From Sphingobacterium siyangense (GTDB lineage Bacteria > Bacteroidota > Bacteroidia > Sphingobacteriales > Sphingobacteriaceae), in contig NZ_VLKR01000037.1 of assembly GCF_007830445.1 (NCBI RefSeq), positions 1-56,012 on the forward strand: a stretch of DNA of 56,012 bases. The letters are read 5' to 3'. Shown here one piece after another: positions 34,620 through 43,349 of this stretch (positions are counted from its first letter, which is position 1; every line of letters starts with the position of its first letter). Under the pieces are notes generated by a model. The model was not told where the DNA came from and searched no databases. It saw nothing but the letters and a program-made list of their open reading frames with translations. The translations under genes and the position numbers were made by a program.

Positions 34620-35222
34620 ATGATAAAATCAATGCGAACACCGATTATTACCATTGGAATTATAATAATGATTTTAAATTTGTTTGGCTGTTCTGAACGT
34701 ACGAAGCAAAATAATAATAAGCCATCAATTCAGACGCCATTAACCGAGCAAATTATTGATACGACATCGGATGACATGTTATTGGAAGTCGTCTATGATA
34801 ACCTCTTTCGTAAGTTATCGCCGGCATATGATAAAGAATATGAAATCGTCTTGTCTTGGAACAAATCTAGACAAGCAATTTATATGATCAGCCAATTAGA
34901 AGCAGAGGTAAATAATGGTGGTTATAACCAGTTTTATTTTAATTCAAGCGGCCAATTTGCTGCTGCGCTGCCAGAAGCGTTGAAATTAGTTGGCGCTACT
35001 AAATTTGCTGATCTGACCCAGCGGGCAAACAGCACTTTTGAAAAGGAGAAATCGAAAATAACCGAAGCACAGGATGGTACGGTAGAAGGTTTTAGTAAAT
35101 CTTATGAGAACAATCCGTTAAACAAATTTGACGAGGAATTTTACAAACTTAATGACGTTGAAAACTTGCAAAAAATTCAGGTTGACTACATCCGAAAGAA
35201 CAAGAAAGAGTTTACTGATTAA
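34620..35222 (+). CDS. DUF4375 lipoprotein
   Basis: 200 residues with a lipobox (ILNLFGCSERT). The DUF4375 (DMP19-like) core starts near residue 60 and carries the typical EVNNGGYNQFYFNSSGQFA motif. That motif is followed by helical repeats (ALPEALKLVGATKFADLTQRA). Members are poorly characterised; a protein-binding helical fold is known for DMP19. Exported to the envelope. Confidence 0.82.
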   Translation: MIKSMRTPIITIGIIIMILNLFGCSERTKQNNNKPSIQTPLTEQIIDTTSDDMLLEVVYDNLFRKLSPAYDKEYEIVLSWNKSRQAIYMISQLEAEVNNGGYNQFYFNSSGQFAAALPEALKLVGATKFADLTQRANSTFEKEKSKITEAQDGTVEGFSKSYENNPLNKFDEEFYKLNDVENLQKIQVDYIRKNKKEFTD

Positions 35223-35238
35223 ATCCTATCTTAGTCCT

Positions 35239-35712
35239 ATGCTGTACAATCCCTTTGAACAAGTCACCAAAAGTTCGTTTCGCGAGCTCGTCGAGTCGGG
35301 CTATGCCGACTTTGTGCTGCAGCGCTTTGAGTGGCCCGATGTTAAGGAAAAGACAGGTTTTCTGCTCACGCCTTATGATGATAAGGAAGCTGCCGATCAG
35401 CATGCCCATCAACTAGGGGCAAAGGAGGGAAGAGCTTTGCAGTTGCCGCAGGAGGCCGATAAGATTGAAAGTCTACTGGAAACAGGTTCAGGCTATCGTA
35501 TTTTTCTCAATCGCATCAAGGAGGAGAATTGGGATAAGCGTATGCTTAAGCTCTACGAGAAAAATATTGTCAATTACCTGCGTACCAAGACCAGGTTTCA
35601 GCGCAAAAATCCGATCGATATCCTATTCTCCCTGGAATATGGTCGGGTAGTGGCTACCATTAGCGATGGACAGACCCAAAAGAAAGTATTTGCTATCGAG
35701 ATCCTTCGGTAA
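35239..35712 (+). CDS. Hypothetical protein
   Basis: 157 residues from ATG 35239, 16 bases after the DUF4375 gene; the frame extends upstream within that gene but is then a shadow. It begins MLYNPFEQVTKSSFRELVES and ends KKVFAIEILR. No signal peptide or membrane segment. Mixed alpha/beta character with balanced composition supports a real protein. Family not recognised. It may be co-transcribed with the lipoprotein. Confidence 0.65.
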   Translation: MLYNPFEQVTKSSFRELVESGYADFVLQRFEWPDVKEKTGFLLTPYDDKEAADQHAHQLGAKEGRALQLPQEADKIESLLETGSGYRIFLNRIKEENWDKRMLKLYEKNIVNYLRTKTRFQRKNPIDILFSLEYGRVVATISDGQTQKKVFAIEILR

Positions 35713-35772
35713 TCAGATCCGGTCCGAACCAATAAGCAGCCATTTTCTTGCCGTAGGGCAATCGGTATTTAA

Positions 35773-36027
35773 AGTACAAATTGCGTATATTCGTATCAAA
35801 GCCAAACAAAAAAGGATACCATTAGGTGCTGGGATATTAGCCTCCATACCGATATTGAGATTATCAAAAATACCTTTCCGCAATTGCGGGACGAGCGCCG
35901 TCAATTGGATTACAATTATGACTATCTGGAAAACGTGCAGGCCATTACCTTTCCCAAATATCCGATCCTGTATAAGGATTGCTACCATTGGGAAGTGATG
36001 CGGCGCAGACTTCGTTGTTTTAACTAA
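35773..36027 (+). pseudogene. Open frame without a start codon, probable gene remnant
   Basis: From 35773 to TAA 36025-36027 the frame reads strongly protein-like (DIEIIKNTFPQLRDERRQLD ... FPKYPILYKDCYHWEVMRRR). It has no usable ATG/GTG/TTG near the front and is preceded in frame by TAA. A minus-strand reading at 35700-35790 (NLYFKYRLPYGKKMAAYW) is also protein-like. The stretch is likely fused debris of two genes. Families not recognised. Confidence 0.4.
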
Positions 36028-36263
36028 AAATGTCGGAGAGATAATCTTTAGTGTGGTTCAGAAAGTTACTTTGTTAAAATTTTTTTAAAGAACGGAATTC
36101 TTTCAGCCAATGACTGTGCTGTGTAGTCGTGAAGTTCTACTCTTCTCATGTTCTTCTCTTGTCGTTAGAGATCGACTATTTCCACAGATTGGATTATTCT
36201 GAAACTATTCGCTCATTTTGCCTGTTATATTGCTGTATAAAAGACCGCAAAAACCATAGAGTT

Positions 36264-37265
36264 ATGAGTTTACAATTAAATAATGTTCTACCGGTAAATA
36301 GTGCTGTACCTGAGATCGAAAAGTATGAAGGGATTTTTCACAAGGACGTGATAGAAGGTTTAAATACTTATCCAAAGAAATTATATTCAAAGTATTTTTA
36401 TGATCCCATTGGCGATCGACTTTTCCAGGATATCATGCATATGCCCGAATATTACCTGACCGACTGCGAGCTCGAAATATTCCGCACAAAAACCTTTGAG
36501 CTAGCGGATTTAATCACTACTGATGAATCCGATTTCGACCTGATAGAACTCGGTGCAGGTGATGCCCTTAAATCAAGTCATCTATTACAACATCTCAGCG
36601 CAAATCACACCTCATACTCCTATATGCCTATCGATATATCGGGCAATATTCTTTCGTTATTAGTCGAAAAATTAGATCGTGACATCCCAAATTTAGACAT
36701 TGTACCGCTTGAGGGAGAGTACTTTGAAATGCTTGACCAAGCGATGAAAATTTCCACACGGCGAAAAGTAGTATTATTTTTAGGCGGTAATATAGGTAAT
36801 ATGGATATGGACGAAGCCCAGCTTTTTTGTGCCGAAGTGCGCCGTAAACTAAGCCCCGGTGATATGATTATAATCGGTTTCGATCTCAAAAAGAATCCAC
36901 ACACCGTTCTTTCTGCCTACAATGATAAAACCGGAATCACGTCGGCCTTCAATATCAATTTATTGAATCGCATCAACAGTGAACTTGAAGCTGATTTCGA
37001 TACCCAATATTTTCAGCATTATCAGTCCTACGATCCAATTTCTGGAGCCTGCCGCAGTTTCTTGGTCAGCCTAACCAATCAACACGTTCATATTAAGGGT
37101 GATTCCATATTTTTTAAGGAAAATGAATTGATTGACATGGAAATTTCTCAGAAATATGCTCCTGAGGAAATACAGCGTATGGCTTCCTTAGCAGGATTTC
37201 AGCTGATCGCAAATATTGAAGACAGCAAAGGATGGTTTGTTGATTCGGTATGGAGGGTGTCCTAA
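36264..37265 (+). CDS. egtD: L-histidine N-alpha-methyltransferase
   Basis: 333 residues from ATG 36264 (MSLQLNNVLPVN); the frame runs back to 36129 but the extra 45 residues do not fit the family. EgtD hallmarks: PKKLYSKYFYDPIGDRLF, ELGAGDALKSSHLL (SAM loop), YMPIDISGNIL, FLGGNIGNM, and GFDLKKNPHTVLSAYND. It trimethylates histidine to hercynine using three SAM, the first step of ergothioneine synthesis. It heads an operon with egtB and an ABC transporter. Confidence 0.93.
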   Translation: MSLQLNNVLPVNSAVPEIEKYEGIFHKDVIEGLNTYPKKLYSKYFYDPIGDRLFQDIMHMPEYYLTDCELEIFRTKTFELADLITTDESDFDLIELGAGDALKSSHLLQHLSANHTSYSYMPIDISGNILSLLVEKLDRDIPNLDIVPLEGEYFEMLDQAMKISTRRKVVLFLGGNIGNMDMDEAQLFCAEVRRKLSPGDMIIIGFDLKKNPHTVLSAYNDKTGITSAFNINLLNRINSELEADFDTQYFQHYQSYDPISGACRSFLVSLTNQHVHIKGDSIFFKENELIDMEISQKYAPEEIQRMASLAGFQLIANIEDSKGWFVDSVWRVS

Positions 37266-37277
37266 TACGTTTTATTT

Positions 37278-38471
37278 ATGAAAAATATACAAACTGCGCT
37301 TATTGAAATGTCGGAAAAGCAAAAATGGATCGATAGCTATCTTGCTATACGAGCATATTCCGAAGAAATTTGCCAACCGTTGGAAACCGAGGATTATGTG
37401 GTTCAGCCCATAGGAGATGTTAGTCCTCCAAAATGGCATCTTGGACATACCACTTGGTTTTTCGAAACATTTATTTTACTTCCGCATCTGCCAAACTACC
37501 AGCAATTTGACGCTGATTATAATTTTGTGTTTAATAGTTACTATGAAACAATAGGAGCAAGGGTGATTCGTACAGATCGAGGAAATCTGAGCAGACCGTC
37601 CGTGGCAGATATCTATAGATACCGCAAATGTGTGGACAAGTACATGATTGAGTTTGTGGATGGTGGATTTTTGACAAATGATCTTCTGGACATCTTCGTT
37701 CTAGGATTAAATCACGAACAGCAACATCAAGAATTGCTGCTTACAGATATCAAATATATACTTGGGCACAATCCACTTTTTCCTGCATACGGCAGTACAA
37801 AAGCCGCTATCAGTTATACTGCAGCTGAATCAGCGTATGTCAAATTTGATGCTGGGATTTATGAAATCGGATATGAAGGTCCGGGTTTCTGTTTTGACAA
37901 TGAGAAAGGCAGACATAAGGTTTATCTGAATGACTTTGAAATTGCGAGTGATTTGGTGACAAATAAGGAATATATGGCTTTCATGGAAGCTGGTGGGTAC
38001 GCTGATTTCAGGTATTGGCATGCCGAAGGTTGGGACTGGGTAAAACGGCGTCAGGCTCGGGCTCCCTTATATTGGCATTTGATGGATGGTCAATGGATGA
38101 ATTATTCCTTAGCGGGGTTGATGGAAATAGACCATGAGGATGCAGTTTGCCATGTCAACTTTTATGAAGCTTCCGCATTTGCAGCATGGAGGGGAATGCG
38201 GCTTCCGACAGAGGCAGAGTGGGAAGTCGCGGCAGATTATGTCAATTGGGGACAGCGCTGGGAGTGGACCAATTCTGCATATCTACCTTACCCCGGATTT
38301 AAAAAGGAAGCTGGTGCCGTGGGCGAGTATAACGGAAAATTTATGGTTAACCAAATGGTCTTGCGCGGAGCCTCTATTGCAACACCTAAAGATCATAGCC
38401 GCAAAACGTACCGAAACTTTTTTCAGACGGCACTGCAATGGCAATTTACAGGTATTAGACTGGCGAGATAA
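37278..38471 (+). CDS. egtB: Ergothioneine biosynthesis sulfoxide synthase
   Basis: 397 residues. The N-terminal DinB-like domain supplies iron ligands (KWHLGHTTWFFE and NHEQQHQELLL). The C-terminal FGE-sulfatase (formylglycine-enzyme-like) domain is seen from GRHKVYLNDFEIASDLVTNK through RLPTEAEWEVAAD to TGIRLAR. The enzyme joins hercynine to a cysteine-type thiol with O2. egtA, egtC and egtE are absent nearby. The short pathway using cysteine directly and an unlinked lyase is therefore likely. Starts 12 bases after egtD. Confidence 0.93.
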   Translation: MKNIQTALIEMSEKQKWIDSYLAIRAYSEEICQPLETEDYVVQPIGDVSPPKWHLGHTTWFFETFILLPHLPNYQQFDADYNFVFNSYYETIGARVIRTDRGNLSRPSVADIYRYRKCVDKYMIEFVDGGFLTNDLLDIFVLGLNHEQQHQELLLTDIKYILGHNPLFPAYGSTKAAISYTAAESAYVKFDAGIYEIGYEGPGFCFDNEKGRHKVYLNDFEIASDLVTNKEYMAFMEAGGYADFRYWHAEGWDWVKRRQARAPLYWHLMDGQWMNYSLAGLMEIDHEDAVCHVNFYEASAFAAWRGMRLPTEAEWEVAADYVNWGQRWEWTNSAYLPYPGFKKEAGAVGEYNGKFMVNQMVLRGASIATPKDHSRKTYRNFFQTALQWQFTGIRLAR

Positions 38472-38472
38472 T

Positions 38473-39393
38473 ATGATAGATATCGTCTCCATTTCAAAAT
38501 TCTTCAATGGAAAGGTTGCAGTCGATCAGATTTCCCTTCAGGCCAAGGAAGGCGAAGTTCTTGTTCTGCTAGGGACCAGCGGTTGTGGAAAGACGACAAC
38601 CCTAAAAATGATCAATAGACTTATCGAACCCGATAGGGGTCAGATTTTTATTGCTGGAAAAGATATCAGGGAAAAACAAGTCCAAGATTTACGTAGGCAA
38701 ATTGGTTTTGTCATGCAGCATGCTGGTCTTTTTCCACATTATACGGTTGCACGCAATATTGCTGTAGTTCCAGAATTGCTGAAATGGGAAAAAAAGACAA
38801 TAAGCCTGCGTACTGTGGAGCTACTTCACAAATTAAACTTAGGCGAAGACATCCTCCAACGTTATCCTCATGAACTAAGTGGAGGCCAACAACAGCGCGT
38901 AGGCATTGCTAGGGCACTGATAGCCGATTCACCAATTCTATTAATGGACGAGCCCTTCGGAGCGCTGGATACTATAACCAAAGCAGATATCCACGCAGAA
39001 TTCAGATCCTTGGAGGAGATACGCAGTAAGACGATCATCCTCGTTACGCACGATGTGTCGGAGGCTTTCGAACTTGGACAGCGGATCTGCTTAATGGACA
39101 AGGGGAAAATCGTGCAGATTGGAACGCCAAAAGAACTGTTATATAGACCTGCAAATGAATTTGTAGCCAATTTCTTCGCCGAAAATCGCCTACTATTGGA
39201 GTATAAAGTGACTACCTTACAAGAACTACAAGGGATTACGGCGATAGATCCTTTTATCTCGCGTTATGGATTTACATTGAGCACAGATTTATGGCATGCC
39301 ACTCAAGTTCTGAGTATGCATACAGATACGGCGCAAGCCTATGAAACGCTAGTGGGTGCATTTAACAACTATCGAAAACAACAAGTGGTATGA
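38473..39393 (+). CDS. egtV: ABC transporter ATPase, OpuCA/EgtV-like
   Basis: 306 residues from ATG 38473, directly after egtB; the longer frame into egtB is a shadow. Walker A GTSGCGKTT, Q loop MQHAGLFPHYTV, signature LSGGQQQRVGIARAL, Walker B ILLMDEPFGALD, switch His VTHD. It belongs to the glycine-betaine/choline-type uptake family but lacks the two CBS domains of osmosensing OpuA. Its place after egtDB suggests ergothioneine (or hercynine) as ligand. The symbol is by analogy to EgtUV and is tentative. Confidence 0.88.
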   Translation: MIDIVSISKFFNGKVAVDQISLQAKEGEVLVLLGTSGCGKTTTLKMINRLIEPDRGQIFIAGKDIREKQVQDLRRQIGFVMQHAGLFPHYTVARNIAVVPELLKWEKKTISLRTVELLHKLNLGEDILQRYPHELSGGQQQRVGIARALIADSPILLMDEPFGALDTITKADIHAEFRSLEEIRSKTIILVTHDVSEAFELGQRICLMDKGKIVQIGTPKELLYRPANEFVANFFAENRLLLEYKVTTLQELQGITAIDPFISRYGFTLSTDLWHATQVLSMHTDTAQAYETLVGAFNNYRKQQVV

Positions 39394-40955
39394 AAGCGCA
39401 AAGTTTTTGGCAATTTATGCTCGAACAACAGGACAAGCTATTGACCCAGATTGGCCAACATCTTGGGCTTACATTTTTATCTTTGGTATTTGCAATTCTT
39501 ATCGGTGTGCCACTAGGAATACTGATCTCGAGAAAAAGAAAATTTGCTGCTATTATTTTAGGTTTTGCAGGTGTTTTGCAAACCGTTCCGAGTATTGCAT
39601 TGTTGGGCTTTCTTATTCCGATCTTAGGTATCGGAGCCATTCCTGCCATTGTTGCACTATTTATCTATGCACTTTTACCCATCATTCGGAATACCTTTAC
39701 AGGCATTACTGGAGTTGCCTCTAGTATCGTGGAGGCAGCCAAGGCGATGGGTATGACCGCTTGGCAACTGCTTCTCAGAGTAGAACTCCCACTTGCCATG
39801 CCAGTGATTATCGCGGGCGTACGTACAGCGGCAGTGATCAATGTTGGTGTAGCTACCTTGGCATCATTTGTTGCCGCCGGAGGCTTGGGTGAATTTATTT
39901 TTGGCGGTATATCCCTCAACAATTCAAACATGATCTTGGCCGGTGCTATTCCTGCAGCATTACTAGCAATCCTCTTGGACAAAGGCATTGCACTAATCCA
40001 ATATTCCCAGGTAAATATCAAAAGTCGACAGACCTATATTATTTTGGGCATATTCACCGCTGTGTGCATTTTAAGTATGCTTTATATGGTTATGAGGTCC
40101 AATGACAGTCGCATCAAGGCAGGTTTCACACCAGAGTTTATGGGACGTCAGGACGGTGACCTGGGACTTCGCAGTATCTATGGTCTTCAGGTCAACCCAC
40201 TTGTTGTCAGCGATGCAATTATGTATAAAGCCGCTTATGAAAAAGATCTTGATCTCATTAGCGGATACTCCACCGATGGGCGGATCAAGGCATACGACCT
40301 GTTTGTGCTGGCAGATGACAAGAAGATTTTCCCACCTTATTTTGCAGCGCCAATTATAAAGACGGCAACACTTCAGAAATTCCCAAAGCTGGAAGAAACA
40401 ATGAATCTGCTGGCAGATAAGTTCAATGATTCGGTCATGACGGATCTAAATTATAGAGCCGATTTTTTGAAGCAGACGCCAGAACATATTGCAAAGGACT
40501 TTCTACTGCACAACAACCTTTACAAACCACCTGGTTCAGGGGGCACTGGTACGATCAGGGTAGGGTCGAAAATTTTTGCGGAGCAATATATTTTAGCTGC
40601 GATATACAAAATGCTGATTGAAGGCCATACCAATTATAAAGTAGATACAAAGACGGGGTTAGGCGGGACCAAAATATGTTTTGATGCTTTGATGAGCGAT
40701 GCGATTGATTGCTATGTAGAGTACACCGGAACAGGCCTTTTGGTGTTGTTAAAACCAAATCAGCAGGTATTAGGAAGCGTATCCAAAAGTCCTTCCGATA
40801 CCTATAATTATGTGAACAATGAGTTTCAGAGGCTGTACGGCATCAAGTGGTTAAAACCTTTGGGATTTAATAATGCTTATGCGCTAATGATGCGGCGGTC
40901 TCAGGCCAGAGAACTTCATATTGAAAGAATTAGTGATTTGAAAAAATATTACTAA
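39390..40955 (+). CDS. egtU: Permease-binding-protein fusion, EgtU-like, permuted binding domain
   Basis: 521 residues; overlaps the ATPase gene by 4 bases. Residues 1-225 are the permease (six or so helices; EAAKAMGMTAWQLLLRVELP coupling loop). The rest is an OpuAC-type binding domain, but the order is turned around. Residues ~242-378 (AGFTPEFMGRQDGDLG ... STDGRIKAYDL ... FFPPY-like IFPPYFAAP) match the second half of the usual domain. After a Gly-rich linker (GSGGTGT), residues ~387-521 (IRVGSKIFAEQYILAAIYKM ... GGTKICFDAL ... VEYTGTGL ... ISDLKKYY) match its first half. Periplasmic capture and uptake of a betaine-like compound is expected. Confidence 0.88.
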   Translation: MKAQSFWQFMLEQQDKLLTQIGQHLGLTFLSLVFAILIGVPLGILISRKRKFAAIILGFAGVLQTVPSIALLGFLIPILGIGAIPAIVALFIYALLPIIRNTFTGITGVASSIVEAAKAMGMTAWQLLLRVELPLAMPVIIAGVRTAAVINVGVATLASFVAAGGLGEFIFGGISLNNSNMILAGAIPAALLAILLDKGIALIQYSQVNIKSRQTYIILGIFTAVCILSMLYMVMRSNDSRIKAGFTPEFMGRQDGDLGLRSIYGLQVNPLVVSDAIMYKAAYEKDLDLISGYSTDGRIKAYDLFVLADDKKIFPPYFAAPIIKTATLQKFPKLEETMNLLADKFNDSVMTDLNYRADFLKQTPEHIAKDFLLHNNLYKPPGSGGTGTIRVGSKIFAEQYILAAIYKMLIEGHTNYKVDTKTGLGGTKICFDALMSDAIDCYVEYTGTGLLVLLKPNQQVLGSVSKSPSDTYNYVNNEFQRLYGIKWLKPLGFNNAYALMMRRSQARELHIERISDLKKYY

Positions 40956-41009
40956 AAGTGGTATAAAAACTAAATCAGAAAGTCAAAAAATGATGTTCCG
41001 AAGCATTTC

Positions 41010-41050
41010 TCCTGTATGATTACACCTCATAAAACTCATACAGGACAGTT
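41010..41050 (+). terminator. Hairpin after the ergothioneine operon
   Basis: Perfect 10-bp stem TCCTGTATGA / TCATACAGGA with a 16-base loop, followed by CAGTTTTAA. A short T tract makes it a moderate terminator. Confidence 0.5.
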
Positions 41051-41238
41051 TTAATAGTTATATATAAAAAGGAGTAACCACCACGAGTCTCTTGATTCGG
41101 GAATGGATCCGATGCAAGCGATCAGTCAGATTTAGTACTATTAGGATCTGCCGCTAAGCACAAAAAGTTAATGACTTTTGAACCATATGGGTTGTATTTC
41201 TGTTCCAAAGTAAAGACAACCGTATATAGCTTTCGAAG

Positions 41239-41511
41239 ATGAAATTTGTCAAAGTAAATCGAGTCGTATTAACCGCGCTGCGAGCGATGCGGTATAATGT
41301 CCTAATTTCACCTGTCAATGTCCAGGATCCACAAAATATTACCTGGAAGGCGATATGGGTGGATGACGTAGATACCTGGATCAGGAGTTTGTATTGTGGG
41401 CATGGAAGTACGGCTCGTCCTAATATTCTGGACATTGATTATGTATTAGCCAATGTTCCCGAGTGCTATTTGTCGGGAAGTGTATTTATAGAAAGTGATA
41501 AGGTCCATTAG
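41239..41511 (+). CDS. Hypothetical 90-residue protein
   Basis: MKFVKVNRVVLTALRAMRYN ... ending FIESDKVH. Balanced composition with Trp/Cys-containing middle (WVDDVDTWIRSLYCGHG). No signal or membrane helix. Not recognised. The region before it (40956-41238) has only the operon hairpin. Confidence 0.5.
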   Translation: MKFVKVNRVVLTALRAMRYNVLISPVNVQDPQNITWKAIWVDDVDTWIRSLYCGHGSTARPNILDIDYVLANVPECYLSGSVFIESDKVH

Positions 41512-41526
41512 TCTATAAGTCCGCTT

Positions 41527-41571
41527 GGTTATTTGGCGTGAATATCTTCTGTTTAAAGATTATTGTGACTA
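41527..41571. repeat. Dispersed ~45-bp repeat, copy 1 (partner at 48594)
   Basis: ATTTGGCGTGAATATC...TTTAAAGATTATTGTGACTAC recurs at 48594-48639 with about ten substitutions. On the minus strand both copies can be read as similar peptide ends (FKQKIFTPNNQADL and FKRELFTPNDEV). Confidence 0.45.
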
Positions 41572-41578
41572 CATTTTT

Positions 41579-42187
41579 TTAAGAGATCCAGAGGTTAAAG
41601 AATCGTTGTATGATTACCCATTTACCATTCACTTTTTCAAGCAGAAATGCATCACCGTTTCCACATAAAGGGCCGCATATATAGTCAACCGGCACGTATG
41701 CTTTTTTGCGATTATACCCTATAATGGGAAGATGAAAGTAATAAATGCTTTGGTTGCGGTCCATCCTGTATTTATCGGCGTCATCAACAGTGTACGCTGC
41801 TTTGATAGCGGCTGGAATCGGGATGATTGCCTTCCTTTCGTTCATCTGATTCAGCATATCCAGCGAATCTGTGAGCTGGTTATCCAGTATTTTCATCAGC
41901 TTCTGTGGATCGACGTTGTAAAAAACATAATTCCTGTCATGCAATGATGAGATAGAATCTCTCATAAACTTGTTATGAATGAACGCCCTTCGTTCTCCTT
42001 CACGTTGCAGTTTGATACCAGCTGAATCGTCAGACAAAATTGTTTCTAAAATGGAAACATAGTCTTGTTGCATTGAGCTGTCATTGTATATTTTGGACTT
42101 ATTATTTTGTACCGGTGTCATTGTACTTTTACGCATTGTACAGCCCTGGAGAACTAAAAAAAAGAAGATAATATATAGATTATTCAT
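41579..42187 (-). CDS. Hypothetical lipoprotein
   Basis: 202 residues from ATG 42187 (frame open to 42193). Lipobox FFFLVLQGCTMR near the N-terminus. Mature part is helical at first (DYVSILETILSDDSAGIKLQ) and ends in a beta-rich module (YICGPLCGNGDAFLLEKVNG KW-type) like small envelope proteins of the group. No known domain recognised. Confidence 0.7.
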   Translation of the reverse strand: MNNLYIIFFFLVLQGCTMRKSTMTPVQNNKSKIYNDSSMQQDYVSILETILSDDSAGIKLQREGERRAFIHNKFMRDSISSLHDRNYVFYNVDPQKLMKILDNQLTDSLDMLNQMNERKAIIPIPAAIKAAYTVDDADKYRMDRNQSIYYFHLPIIGYNRKKAYVPVDYICGPLCGNGDAFLLEKVNGKWVIIQRFFNLWIS

Positions 42188-42271
42188 ATGCAATTAGTTG
42201 CTATTATTTCCGTACCAGATCTGTGCCAAAAAACTTCACTGAGATAAGTAATTCTCTAGTCGTATCCTGTC

Positions 42272-43045
42272 CTATTCGAAAACTTTTTGTTGCTCTGTGT
42301 AATAAGTAGTTCTGCCGCTAATTTTGGTTTGCAATATTTCATGACCCTTACCATCAACCTTCGCATTTTTGTTATGAACTTTCATGAAGTCCCTTATCTC
42401 ACCGTTAATGATTTCAGGATGCTCTTTTAGAATCTGCTGTTCGGCATTTTCCAGTACCTCCTTAATTGCTTTGGCAAGATGTTGAACCTTCTCTTCGGGG
42501 ATTTTGTTTGAAATTGAAAGTGGTGATATCCCTGCTTCATACAGGATTTCGTCGGCGTAGGCATTTCCAATACCGCCAATGACGTTTTGGTCCATCAGGA
42601 GAGTTTTAATTTTGGCCTTGCTTGATTGCAGCAATCCGAAAAGTAATTTTGGATTTAGCTTTTCAGAAAGTGCATCCATCACGTTTGCATGTTCAGGATT
42701 CAATTCTATATATGCCATCCTCTGAAAGTCGGTAATGGATAGCGTGCCACCATCCTTAAACTTCATGGAAACTAATGCATACTTTGGGTTTTCGTCTTCA
42801 GAATATATCAGTTTCCCATGCAACATGAGATGAACCGACAAGGTAGCATCTTTGCCAAAATCAAAAAAAAGCCTTTTACCTTCCCGATAAACTTTGACGA
42901 GTTTTTTGCCCTCTAGAGTTTGCAGCTCATTCAGGCTGACTTTGGTTTTTTGTTTGTTGTGAATGGCAGCTTTTTCAAGCACTTTACCTTTAAGCATTTT
43001 TGTGAGATTTTTGCTGAAGGCCTGTAGGTCTGGTAATTCTGGCAT
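42272..43045 (-). CDS. Fpg/Nei-family DNA glycosylase lacking the zinc finger
   Basis: 257 residues starting MPELPDLQAF, with catalytic Pro2 and Glu3 exposed after Met removal. Conserved helix-two-turn-helix NVIGGIGNAYADEILYEAGI is present. The C-terminal zinc finger that normally has four Cys is replaced by VDGKGHEILQTKISGRTTYY with no cysteine, the zinc-less finger seen in some eukaryotic NEIL1-like and bacterial homologues. The hairpin arginine (SGRTTYY) is kept. It should excise oxidised bases by beta,delta elimination. Confidence 0.9.
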   Translation of the reverse strand: MPELPDLQAFSKNLTKMLKGKVLEKAAIHNKQKTKVSLNELQTLEGKKLVKVYREGKRLFFDFGKDATLSVHLMLHGKLIYSEDENPKYALVSMKFKDGGTLSITDFQRMAYIELNPEHANVMDALSEKLNPKLLFGLLQSSKAKIKTLLMDQNVIGGIGNAYADEILYEAGISPLSISNKIPEEKVQHLAKAIKEVLENAEQQILKEHPEIINGEIRDFMKVHNKNAKVDGKGHEILQTKISGRTTYYTEQQKVFE

Positions 43046-43055
43046 AGTTGTCGAT

Positions 43056-43256
43056 TTAATAATTTGTGTACTTCTTTCTACTCTCTTCTTTTACCTTTTT
43101 AAAATGCTCCCTCGCTTTTTTTAGGCCGGTTGCTATGGCAATTCCTTCTTCGGCGCCTTCCTCAAGCAAAGCGTTTGCGATTTCAGTTGCTTTCTCCCGG
43201 ATGTTGACCGGTTGATTTTTATATGATGGTGGATAATCTCCATTATACCAAGGCAT
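43056..43256 (-). CDS. Conserved small protein (PWYNGDYPPSYKN family)
   Basis: 66 residues: MPWYNGDYPPSYKNQPVNIR ... IAIATGLKKAREHFKKV. This short sequence type recurs in many bacteria as an uncharacterised protein with a helical C-terminus. It lies 10 bases upstream of the glycosylase start on the same strand, so co-expression is likely. Confidence 0.75.
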   Translation of the reverse strand: MPWYNGDYPPSYKNQPVNIREKATEIANALLEEGAEEGIAIATGLKKAREHFKKVKEESRKKYTNY

Positions 43257-43349
43257 AATTCCTCCTTTTTGTATTTAGAACAACATCAGAATAGTGATAG
43301 TTTTCAAACGCTATTGGCTGGCGGTTGTTCTATTCCAAAAACATTTATT

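Noticed and set aside
36129..36263. 45-residue N-terminal extension of EgtD
   Set aside because: EgtD proteins begin close to the 36264 start; the extension has no family similarity.
38134..38472. Upstream part of the long ABC ATPase frame
   Set aside because: It lies inside egtB in another frame; the family start MIDIVSISKFF at 38473 fits the ATPase.
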